The notes under the pieces are model-generated. The model saw nothing but the letters and a program-made list of their open reading frames with translations, was not told where the DNA came from and searched no databases. A DNA stretch of 14,766 nt from Acidobacteriota bacterium. GTDB lineage: Bacteria > Acidobacteriota > Terriglobia > Acidiferrales > UBA7541. Made by a program: the position numbers and the translations under genes. Location of the stretch: assembly GCA_003224135.1 (NCBI GenBank), contig QHYO01000284.1, positions 1 through 14,766 on the forward strand, read 5' to 3'. Positions 6,626-14,766 of the stretch are shown one piece after another (position 1 is the first letter of the stretch; the number at the start of each line of letters is the position of its first letter).

Positions 6626-9289
6626 CTACTTCTTTTCTTCTTCGTCTTCTTCCTGCAGGACGGCCGCGGCCGCGATCGAATCATCACCGTCGAGTTTGAG
6701 CAGCCGCACACCCTGGGTTGAGCGGCCCGCTTCGCGAATTTCATTCGCATGTACGCGAATTACTTTCCCGTGTTCCGTAATAATCATCACATCCGATTCT
6801 TCCGTCACCTGCAGCGTCGAGACCACTGATCCGTTGCGTTCCGTGGTCTTCATATTCACCACGCCCTTGCCCCCGCGCGAAGTGATCCGGTATTCGGCAA
6901 GCGGCGTCCGCTTTCCATAGCCTTTTTCGGATACGGTAAGCATCAACGTCACGAGTGAATCCTTGATCTGCTCGTTTTCGAGTTCTTCAAGGTTCTGCGT
7001 CTCGATCTTGTGTTCCTTGTTGATGATTTCAAAGTCCGGCTGCACCGCGTCCATCGACACCACGTAGTCGTCCTTGTCGAGGTCCATGCCGTTCACGCCG
7101 CCGGCGCTGCGTCCCATTGCGCGAACTTCCGTTTCGCGAAACAGGATGGCCTGCCCTTCGTGGCTGGCGAGGAAAATCATCTGCTTGCCATCGGTGAGCT
7201 TCGCGCCGATCAGTTCGTCCTTCGCGTCCAGATTGATGGCGATGATTCCTGTCGACCGCGGATTGGAGAATTCCGTCAGCGTCGATTTTTTTACCGTGCC
7301 GTTTTTCGTAGCCATGAAGACGAATTTATCCGCTGCTTCGAGGTCGCGCGCGGCAACCAGTGCGGTCAGCTTTTCATCTTCCTGGAATTTCACCAGGCTG
7401 TTGATTGCTTTTCCGCGTGTCGCAGCCGCGGCTTCCGGCAATTCATACACCTTCAGCCAATACACGCGTCCCTTGGATGTGAACAGCAAAATGTAACTGT
7501 GCGCCGACGCAATGAAGAGATGTTCGACGAAATCCTCTTCCCGGGTCTTGGCGCCAATGCGGCCCTTTCCGCCTCGTGACTGGTGGCGATAGGTGTCCGT
7601 CGAAGTGCGCTTGATGTAACCTGCGTGGCTCACGGTAATGAGCATTTCGGTGTCGGCGATCAGGTCTTCCAGCTTGATCTCCTCCACCTTGTCCACAATC
7701 TGCGTGCGGCGGTCGTCGCCATACGCCTTGTGGACTTCTCTCAACTCTGCGGTGATAACCTGCTTCAGTTTTTTGTCGCTCGAAAGAATTTCGCGCAGTT
7801 CGGCGATCAAATCACGGATGGATTTCAGTTCCTTAAGAATATCGTCGATCGATAGCTGCGTCAGGCGGTGTAACTGCAGTTCGAGTATGGCGTCAATTTG
7901 CGCGTAGCTGAGTCCGAGAGCATTAGCGCCTGCTGCTGCTTCGATCTCCGGCGCGCCCAGGAAGCGATATTTACGGCCGTCGAGTTTTACACCTTCGAGC
8001 TTGCGCGACTTGCCGTTCTCCGTGATGGTTACTTCCTGCTCGGTGAAATACTTGAACAGGTTTTCCTTTGCTTCCGCGCGGCTTGACGATCCGCGGATCA
8101 CGCGAATCACTGTGTCCAGGTGGTCGAGTGCCACCTGGTAACCCACCAAAATGTGCTCGCGCTCTTCGGCTTTGCGAAGTTCGAACATCGTGCGGCGACG
8201 AACCACTTCCACGCGGTGTTCGATAAAAAGTTTGATCAGCGGAATGATGCCGAGTTCGCGCGGCTGACCCGCCACGATCGAGAGCAGGATCATGTGGAAC
8301 GATTCCTGCATCTGCGTGAATTTGTATAAATTGTTCAGGATGAGTTGCGATTCTTCGTCGCGTTTCAACTCGATCACAATGCGCATGCCTTCGCGGGAAG
8401 ATTCGTCGCGAACATCGGCAATACCTTCGATCTTTTTCGTTTGCACGAGTTCGGCGATCCGTTCGATCAGGCGCGCTTTGTTAACCTGATACGGAATCTC
8501 GGTGATGACAATGTTCTCGCGGTCCTTGCTGGCCTGTTCAATCGCCGCCTTCGCGCGCATGGTGAAGCTGCCGCGGCCCGTCCGGTACGCCGCCTCAATG
8601 CCTTCGCGGCCTGCAATGTACGCGCCGGTCGGAAAATCCGGGCCGGGAACAATTTTTAGAACTTCCTTCAACGTGGCGTCCGGCTTTTCAATCAGCAAAA
8701 TCGCTGCGTCCACAATTTCCCGCAAATTGTGCGGGGGGATGTTCGTCGCCATGCCGACGGCAATTCCGCTCGCGCCGTTAACGAGAAGATTCGGAATGCG
8801 CGACGGCAGAACGACTGGTTCTTCGCGTGTCTGATCGAAATTCGGGATGAAGTCGACGGTTTCTTTTTCGAGGTCCGCAAGAATGTCTTCGCTGATTTTC
8901 GCCAGGCGCGCTTCGGTATATCGCATGGCCGCGGGAGGATCGCCGTCCACGGAACCGAAATTCCCCTGTCCGTCGATCAACGGATAACGCATGTTGAAGT
9001 CCTGCGCCAGGCGCACCAGCGCGGGATAGATCACCGCTTCTCCATGAGGATGGTAGTTGCCGGACGTGTCTCCGCAGATTTTGGCGCACTTGCGGTAGCC
9101 CCGATTGGAAGCGAGGCCGAGGTCGTTCATCGCGACAAGAATGCGCCGCTGCACCGGCTTCAGCCCGTCGCGGACGTCGGGCAATGCGCGCGCAATGATG
9201 ACGCTCATTGCGTAGTCGAGATAGGACTTGCGCATTTCCGCTTCGATATCGATCGGAAGCAGTATTGAAGTGTTCGTTTCGTCTGCCAT
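6626..9289 (-). CDS. gyrA: DNA gyrase subunit A
   Basis: The 887-residue breakage-reunion subunit of DNA gyrase cuts and rejoins the G-segment; with GyrB it introduces negative supercoils. Near-universal motifs are present: 'SYLDYAMSVIIARALPDVRDGLKPVQRRIL' opens the winged-helix region, 'YHPHG' is at 79-83, and 'AMRYTE' places the catalytic tyrosine at Y124 with R123 beside it. The GyrA box Q570-S-R-G-G-K-G576 in the C-terminal pinwheel identifies gyrase rather than topoisomerase IV; a second SRGGKG occurs at 804-809 in the last blade. The tail is acidic (QEEDEEEKK). The quinolone-determining loop reads HPHGEAVIYP, with Ala at the E. coli Ser83 position and Pro at the Asp87 position. GAGGG four bases before the ATG supports the start. 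It follows gyrB and a small ORF in what looks like one operon. Confidence 0.98.
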   Translation of the reverse strand: MADETNTSILLPIDIEAEMRKSYLDYAMSVIIARALPDVRDGLKPVQRRILVAMNDLGLASNRGYRKCAKICGDTSGNYHPHGEAVIYPALVRLAQDFNMRYPLIDGQGNFGSVDGDPPAAMRYTEARLAKISEDILADLEKETVDFIPNFDQTREEPVVLPSRIPNLLVNGASGIAVGMATNIPPHNLREIVDAAILLIEKPDATLKEVLKIVPGPDFPTGAYIAGREGIEAAYRTGRGSFTMRAKAAIEQASKDRENIVITEIPYQVNKARLIERIAELVQTKKIEGIADVRDESSREGMRIVIELKRDEESQLILNNLYKFTQMQESFHMILLSIVAGQPRELGIIPLIKLFIEHRVEVVRRRTMFELRKAEEREHILVGYQVALDHLDTVIRVIRGSSSRAEAKENLFKYFTEQEVTITENGKSRKLEGVKLDGRKYRFLGAPEIEAAAGANALGLSYAQIDAILELQLHRLTQLSIDDILKELKSIRDLIAELREILSSDKKLKQVITAELREVHKAYGDDRRTQIVDKVEEIKLEDLIADTEMLITVSHAGYIKRTSTDTYRHQSRGGKGRIGAKTREEDFVEHLFIASAHSYILLFTSKGRVYWLKVYELPEAAAATRGKAINSLVKFQEDEKLTALVAARDLEAADKFVFMATKNGTVKKSTLTEFSNPRSTGIIAINLDAKDELIGAKLTDGKQMIFLASHEGQAILFRETEVRAMGRSAGGVNGMDLDKDDYVVSMDAVQPDFEIINKEHKIETQNLEELENEQIKDSLVTLMLTVSEKGYGKRTPLAEYRITSRGGKGVVNMKTTERNGSVVSTLQVTEESDVMIITEHGKVIRVHANEIREAGRSTQGVRLLKLDGDDSIAAAAVLQEEDEEEKK

Positions 9290-9339
9290 GTTCCCTCAGA
9301 GCTCGTTATTTACGGTCCTGCAGTGCTTCAACCTCAAAT

Positions 9340-9585
9340 TCACTTGCTCATACGCTCGAGTACGTACGTCTTTACCGTGTCGAACGCATCTGCGGTGTTG
9401 CTGAATCGCCGCATGGAAAATTCGGCCTCAGCCGCTTTCAAAAACGCATCGCACGCAACGTCATCCACGAATTCCACGGCAACTCCGCGCTCCGTGTCCG
9501 GAGTTTCCGTCCGCACGGCACGAAACTCGCTTACGCTCAAGCCGCGCAATCCCGGCAGAGTGGTCCAGCCCAACTGGTACACCAT
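9340..9585 (-). CDS. Hypothetical protein, 81 aa, between gyrB and gyrA
   Basis: I do not recognise this protein. It starts 17 bp after the gyrB stop and ends 50 bp before gyrA, on the same strand, so it would sit inside the gyrB-gyrA operon. AAGGA stands three bases before the ATG, a close but usable ribosome site. Composition looks protein-like: no low complexity, mixed acidic and basic residues (net acidic in the middle), a central 'GVAVEFVDDVACDAFLKAAE' that could be strand plus helix, and a C-terminal amphipathic-looking 'ADAFDTVKTYVLERMSK'. There is no signal peptide, membrane segment or metal motif. An overlapping plus-strand ORF over the same bases looks less like a protein. It may be a real lineage-specific gene or a fortuitous frame. 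Confidence 0.6.
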   Translation of the reverse strand: MVYQLGWTTLPGLRGLSVSEFRAVRTETPDTERGVAVEFVDDVACDAFLKAAEAEFSMRRFSNTADAFDTVKTYVLERMSK

Positions 9586-9602
9586 CGTTCCTTCAATACG
9601 CG

Positions 9603-12026
<2,424 letters not shown>

Positions 12027-12242
12027 TCATCTCTCACCGAACGAAAAATCAAAGCTAAATTTGTTGATCCGCAGCACACATGATGTGCGAAGTCGCGGCG
12101 GTCGCGTAGCAAGCACCGAAAAAATCGGTCGCTGTTCTGAAGCAAGATTGGCGCGATAGAGGAAGGATTCAGACTTCGTCCCGTGCGACCAAAGCAATTT
12201 TGTTGGCCGACGCCTTACTCTTTGACTCCGATCGAAAATCGG

Positions 12243-12432
12243 AGCTCGTAGAGTTCCTGCTCCATCCCGTCCCGCACACCGGGACGCGGCGAAGACTATT
12301 CCCCTGCGGCGTGATTTCGCAGGTTCGTTTCTCCAGGCTTATAAGCCCTCCGGCTCCTGGCGCAGAGCAAGAACTGCGAGCTTATATTCCCTGGTGGACG
12401 TGTCGATTTGTAGGAGTTTTCTGCGAATCGAC
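12243..12432. ncRNA. Candidate structured RNA domain / gyrB leader element (unassigned)
   Basis: An outer stem can form between 12243-12262 and 12365-12382: eight pairs (AGCTCG.. with ..CGAGCT, one G-U), a two-base bulge, four pairs, one mismatch and five pairs. It encloses hairpins GTCCCG/CGGGAC (12269-12285), CCTGCG/CGCAGG (12303-12323) and the palindrome GGCTTATAAGCC (12336-12347) inside CCAGG/CCTGG (12333-12360). A further hairpin at 12402-12432 has 12 pairs with two U-G wobbles when read on the plus strand. The strand is unresolved: wobbles favour plus, but the only good promoter (TTGAGA-N17-TATACT) reads minus, starting at about 12435. No motif of tmRNA, RNase P or SRP RNA was seen. It could be an independent small RNA, a gyrB leader element, or an untranscribed protein-binding region. 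Confidence 0.3.
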
Positions 12433-12441
12433 AACGGGAAA

Positions 12442-12470
12442 AGTATAGCTGAACTGGCCCGTTTTCTCAA
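12442..12470 (-). promoter_or_regulatory. Sigma-70-type promoter directed toward gyrB
   Basis: On the minus strand TTGAGA (12465-12470) and TATACT (12442-12447) are separated by exactly 17 bases, each one or two changes from consensus. An AT-rich stretch 25-65 bases further upstream (12495-12535) could be an UP element. The expected start site, near 12435, is about 415 bases before the gyrB ATG and just ahead of the inverted-repeat-rich segment. It may therefore drive the gyrB operon with a long leader, a separate small RNA, or both. Confidence 0.5.
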
Positions 12471-12908
12471 GCTCTGCCACAGGCCTTCAAATTGTTATAA
12501 GCCACTTATTTTCTATTATTTACGTTTGTTCCGAAGGGGATTCAGCGACTTTGCCGACAACTCGATTTTGGCTTGAAATCCAATCTTTTTTTCGGTCCAA
12601 TCGACGTCTCCGCCCTCTGCTGGATCGTTTCAAAAAACCGCTTGAAATCCGGCGCAAATCTTCGCGGGTCGAAAGCATTTCCCCCTAGATCCGAGGAATG
12701 TGCGCATGATTGCAAATTGTGATCTCAAAAATTCCGTATCGCTTTTCGACCCGGAACATGAAGTCTTCGGGAAAGCGAAGTGGTAACACCGTAGAGTCTG
12801 GCTAAGTCGGCATCGAGCATCACTCATGTTTCCAACGCAAAAAATAAATCTTCTCGATTGATTAGCGCAGCGGGGATAATCGCTCTCTTGCCTGAAATTC
12901 CGAGGGAG

Positions 12909-12935
12909 TTTGATATTCCAATTGGGAACGTCAAA
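12909..12935 (-). terminator. Possible hairpin terminator behind dnaN
   Basis: A hairpin with TTTGA/TCAAA outer pairs, a symmetric two-base internal loop, TTCC/GGAA inner pairs and a five-base loop begins about 20 bases after the dnaN stop. On the minus strand it is not followed by a T-run (the T-rich flank lies on the other side), so it is at best a weak or factor-dependent terminator. Confidence 0.25.
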
Positions 12936-12955
12936 TTTTATTACCACCGAAGCGG

Positions 12956-14068
12956 TCAGATCCGCATCGGCATGATGATGTAACGGTAGCGGTACGATTC
13001 ATCGGCAAGCGGGCGCATCTGGCCGGCGCTTTGTTCGTCTTTCAATTCAATGCTGATCGGGCCCTCGGCTGCCGCGGCGAGGAAATCCAGCACGTAACTG
13101 GAGTTGAATCCGATCGAAATCGGATCGCCTTTGTAATCCTTCTCAATAATCTCTTTCGCTTCGCCATATTCAGGACTCGAAGCAGAAATCTCAATGCCGT
13201 CTTTCGCCACAGCCAGCTTGACGGCGTGCGAACGCTGGTCCGCAAGCTGCGAGACCCGCCGCACCGCGTCACTCAATTCCGCGCGCTCCAGCACTACCGA
13301 CTTATTGTTGTCGCGCGGCAACACTGCTTCGTAGTTCGGGAATTGCCCGGTAAGGATCCGCGAAATCAGCAGCCGGTGGCCCACCTGGAAGAACAAGTGG
13401 CTTTCGTCTTTCGCAAAGTCCATTTGCGCATCCGCGCCTGCGGCGCTAGAAAGTTTTTCCACTTCGTCCATCGCCTTCTTGGGAATCAGCACTTTTACTT
13501 CGCCATTCAATCCAGCCAGCTTGTGGTCTGTTTCCGCAAGCGCCAGCCGGTGACCGTCCGTCGCCACCATCGCAAGCGTGTCAGGCTTCAGAATCAGCAA
13601 GCCCCCGTTCAGTGTGTAGCGTGACTCCTCCATTGAAATGGCAAATTTCGTCTTGGAAATCAGCCCTTCCAGCACCGCCGCCGGAATTTTCACCAGCACA
13701 TGCGGCATCGCGGGCAGCGCTGGAAAATTCTCCTTCGCCATCCCGACCATCTTGTATTTCTTTTTGTCGCTGACAATCTCGACCCAATGGTTTTCGAGTA
13801 GCTTGAATTTGATCTCGCCCTCGGGCAACAGCCGCACCAGCTCAAGTAATTTTTTCGCTGGGATTGTGCCCGCGCCCTCTTTTTTAACTTTCGCCTCACA
13901 CGAAGTGCGCACACTTAATTCCAGGTCTGTGGCCGTGATTGTAACTCGACCTTCTCGTGCTTCGACCAGGAGGTTGGACAAGATCGGAATCGTGGTCTTG
14001 CGCTCGACAACCCCCTGCGACGTCGTGAGTTCGTTCAACAGCGCTGATTTGGTTACGTTGAATTCCAT
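12956..14068 (-). CDS. dnaN: DNA polymerase III sliding clamp (beta subunit)
   Basis: The beta clamp encircles DNA as a dimer of three-domain subunits and tethers the replicative polymerase. With the start chosen here it has 370 residues, the normal family length (E. coli 366). It opens with the conserved 'MEFNVTKSALLNEL', continues 'KTTIPILSNLLVEA' and 'ATDLELSVRTSCEAKV' (domain 1), 'ATDGHRLALAE' (domain 2) and 'GFNSSYVLDFLAAA' (domain 3), and ends 'YRYIIMPMRI', the equivalent of the E. coli MPMRL end that lines the protein-binding cleft. An in-frame ATG at 14107 would add 13 residues (383 in all). That start has a better-placed AGGAAGG, while the one at 14068 has AGGA ten bases upstream; family alignment favours 14068. 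The gene lies downstream of dnaA and the likely origin; a TAAAGT -10-like box precedes it but its -35 is poor. Confidence 0.97.
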   Translation of the reverse strand: MEFNVTKSALLNELTTSQGVVERKTTIPILSNLLVEAREGRVTITATDLELSVRTSCEAKVKKEGAGTIPAKKLLELVRLLPEGEIKFKLLENHWVEIVSDKKKYKMVGMAKENFPALPAMPHVLVKIPAAVLEGLISKTKFAISMEESRYTLNGGLLILKPDTLAMVATDGHRLALAETDHKLAGLNGEVKVLIPKKAMDEVEKLSSAAGADAQMDFAKDESHLFFQVGHRLLISRILTGQFPNYEAVLPRDNNKSVVLERAELSDAVRRVSQLADQRSHAVKLAVAKDGIEISASSPEYGEAKEIIEKDYKGDPISIGFNSSYVLDFLAAAAEGPISIELKDEQSAGQMRPLADESYRYRYIIMPMRI

Positions 14069-14107
14069 TAATTGGCTTTCCTCGCGTGCCGTGCCGGTCG
14101 CAGACAT

Positions 14108-14717
14108 TAGACCTTCCTAGAGAAGCCCTGATCCACTGTTGCGTACTTTACTCGTTTTTTGCTCTCGGCGAAAGCTTTACGAACTGGATTCGGGAGCGTA
14201 TTCGATGTGGAAATCGGTGGGAAACTTGTCGAGTGGATTGTGCTGTCACCTGCTCACAGGTATCGGCAGTTGTGGCGGTTTTTCACAGCTACAACTGCAA
14301 CAACAAGAAGTTCTCATCTTTGTTCTCATTCGCTCTTCAAAAAACAATTTATCCCTTGTTGTGATGATGACTGCTGTGAATTTGTGGAAAGCTCAACAAG
14401 CGCAGCAACCTCAGGTTCTTGCGATACTGGTGCACTGTGCACGGGAATGTGTGTATCTCGGAAATTCCTCGACTCCAGAGCATGGAACGCACGCACTGCG
14501 ATTTTCTATCCTCGCGCTTCAACAAAATTTCCCCAGCTTATTGAAGCGATTTACACAGCGTGCTGTCAGGCTGGATCTGCCGTATCGCGTTGTCGCAACA
14601 AACATCTTCCGGCATTTTAGTGGCTTCGGTTTTAGTAAAGCCGCGATTCGCAAACGCGAATTCAACATCGCTATCCAGCACGATGCGCCTGTTTCTGTCT
14701 TTTGTGGGAGAAAAAGT
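14108..14717. other. Probable replication origin (oriC) in the dnaA-dnaN gap
   Basis: This 610-bp gene-free stretch holds four exact TTTNCACA sites: 14206-14213 (minus), 14280-14287 (plus), 14383-14390 (minus) and 14550-14557 (plus). About 0.07 would be expected by chance for seven fixed bases on two strands. They differ from the DnaA-box consensus TTATNCACA at its third base (T for A). Near matches include TGTGAATTT (14375-14383) and TGTGTATCT (14450-14458). An AT-rich patch of about 68% A+T (14311-14360) between the second and third boxes is a candidate unwinding element. The neighbouring 935-bp dnaN-gyrB gap has no TTTNCACA. The position between dnaA and dnaN is typical for origins. A perfect ATTCGC/GCGAAT hairpin at 14646-14661 lies between the dnaA stop and the boxes. 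ORFs crossing the gap are not protein-like. Confidence 0.55.
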
Positions 14718-14766
14718 CTACTGCAGGGCGTCCATCAATCGCGTGATGGTGCGGTTCAAATCTTTA
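14718..14766 (-). CDS. dnaA: Chromosomal replication initiator DnaA, last 15 codons only
   Basis: Reading the minus strand inward from the right edge gives KDLNRTITRLMDALQ followed by TAG (14718-14720). This matches the usual DnaA C-terminus after domain IV, of the form D.NRTI..L...L. Together with dnaN, gyrB and gyrA downstream on the same strand, it identifies the 3' end of dnaA although only 15 residues are visible. The body of the gene is beyond the window. In the full protein, domain IV binds DnaA boxes and domain III is the AAA+ ATPase that opens the origin. Confidence 0.75.
   Translation of the reverse strand, partial: KDLNRTITRLMDALQ

Noticed and set aside
12226..12244. CTCCGAT/ATCGGAG hairpin as an intrinsic terminator
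   Set aside because: No T-run follows on either strand, and it overlaps the outer stem of the larger structure.
12200..12448. 82-codon ORF on the plus strand overlapping the inverted-repeat region
   Set aside because: Its sequence is dictated by the hairpins it crosses and shows no protein-like pattern.
12571..12650. 11-bp direct repeat GCTTGAAATCC, two copies 69 bp apart
   Set aside because: Only two copies with no periodicity or flanking symmetry; too little to call an iteron or a regulator site.
12630..12947. 105-codon ORF on the minus strand between dnaN and gyrB
   Set aside because: Composition is rich in Cys, Arg, Ser and Phe without any recognisable domain, and there is no good ribosome site. 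Most likely a chance frame in non-coding DNA.
14159..14620. 153-codon ORF on the plus strand in the dnaA-dnaN gap
   Set aside because: Low-quality composition (runs of Thr, Cys, Ser), crosses all later DnaA-like boxes, and no homologous pattern could be recognised.

Overview
The window looks like a chromosomal replication-origin neighbourhood from a member of the Acidobacteriota. Two things point there. The first gene encodes a protein resembling the VWFA-related proteins that are abundant in Acidobacteriota. The right-hand two thirds carry dnaA, dnaN, gyrB and gyrA in the classical origin order, all on the minus strand. Base composition is moderately GC-rich and coding density is high except in two long intergenic stretches. 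The phylum assignment is an inference from gene content, not from a marker alignment.

Layout from left to right. The 3' part of a VWA-like secreted-type protein gene (2-1069, plus strand) is open at the window edge. It is followed by a short intergenic stretch with a degenerate repeat-like element, then a GNAT acetyltransferase (1284-1859, plus). Transcription then converges: everything to the right is on the minus strand. These genes are a small ABM-fold monooxygenase-like protein with a very basic N-terminal tail (1870-2244), a large exported M14 zinc carboxypeptidase-like protein (2313-5363), an exported seven-bladed beta-propeller lactonase (5441-6598), gyrA (6626-9289), an unknown 81-residue ORF (9340-9585), gyrB (9603-12020), a 935-bp gene-free gap, dnaN (12956-14068 or 14107), a 610-bp gap that is the best oriC candidate, and the last 15 codons of dnaA at the right edge.

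How the pieces fit. GyrA and GyrB form the A2B2 DNA gyrase, DnaN is the replication sliding clamp, and DnaA is the initiator. The dnaA-dnaN gap holds four exact copies of TTTNCACA, a one-base variant of the DnaA-box core, plus an AT-rich patch, while the equally gene-free dnaN-gyrB gap has none. If oriC lies there, dnaN, gyrB and gyrA are all transcribed away from it, co-directional with the fork. recF, often found between dnaN and gyrB, is absent. Its place is taken by a non-coding region with a good sigma-70-type promoter pointing at gyrB and an inverted-repeat-rich segment that could fold into a closed multi-hairpin RNA domain. That segment is the least explained structure in the window. 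The metabolic and exported genes downstream of gyrA have no obvious functional tie to replication.

No insertion sequence, prophage, CRISPR array, tRNA, rRNA or recognisable defence system was seen.
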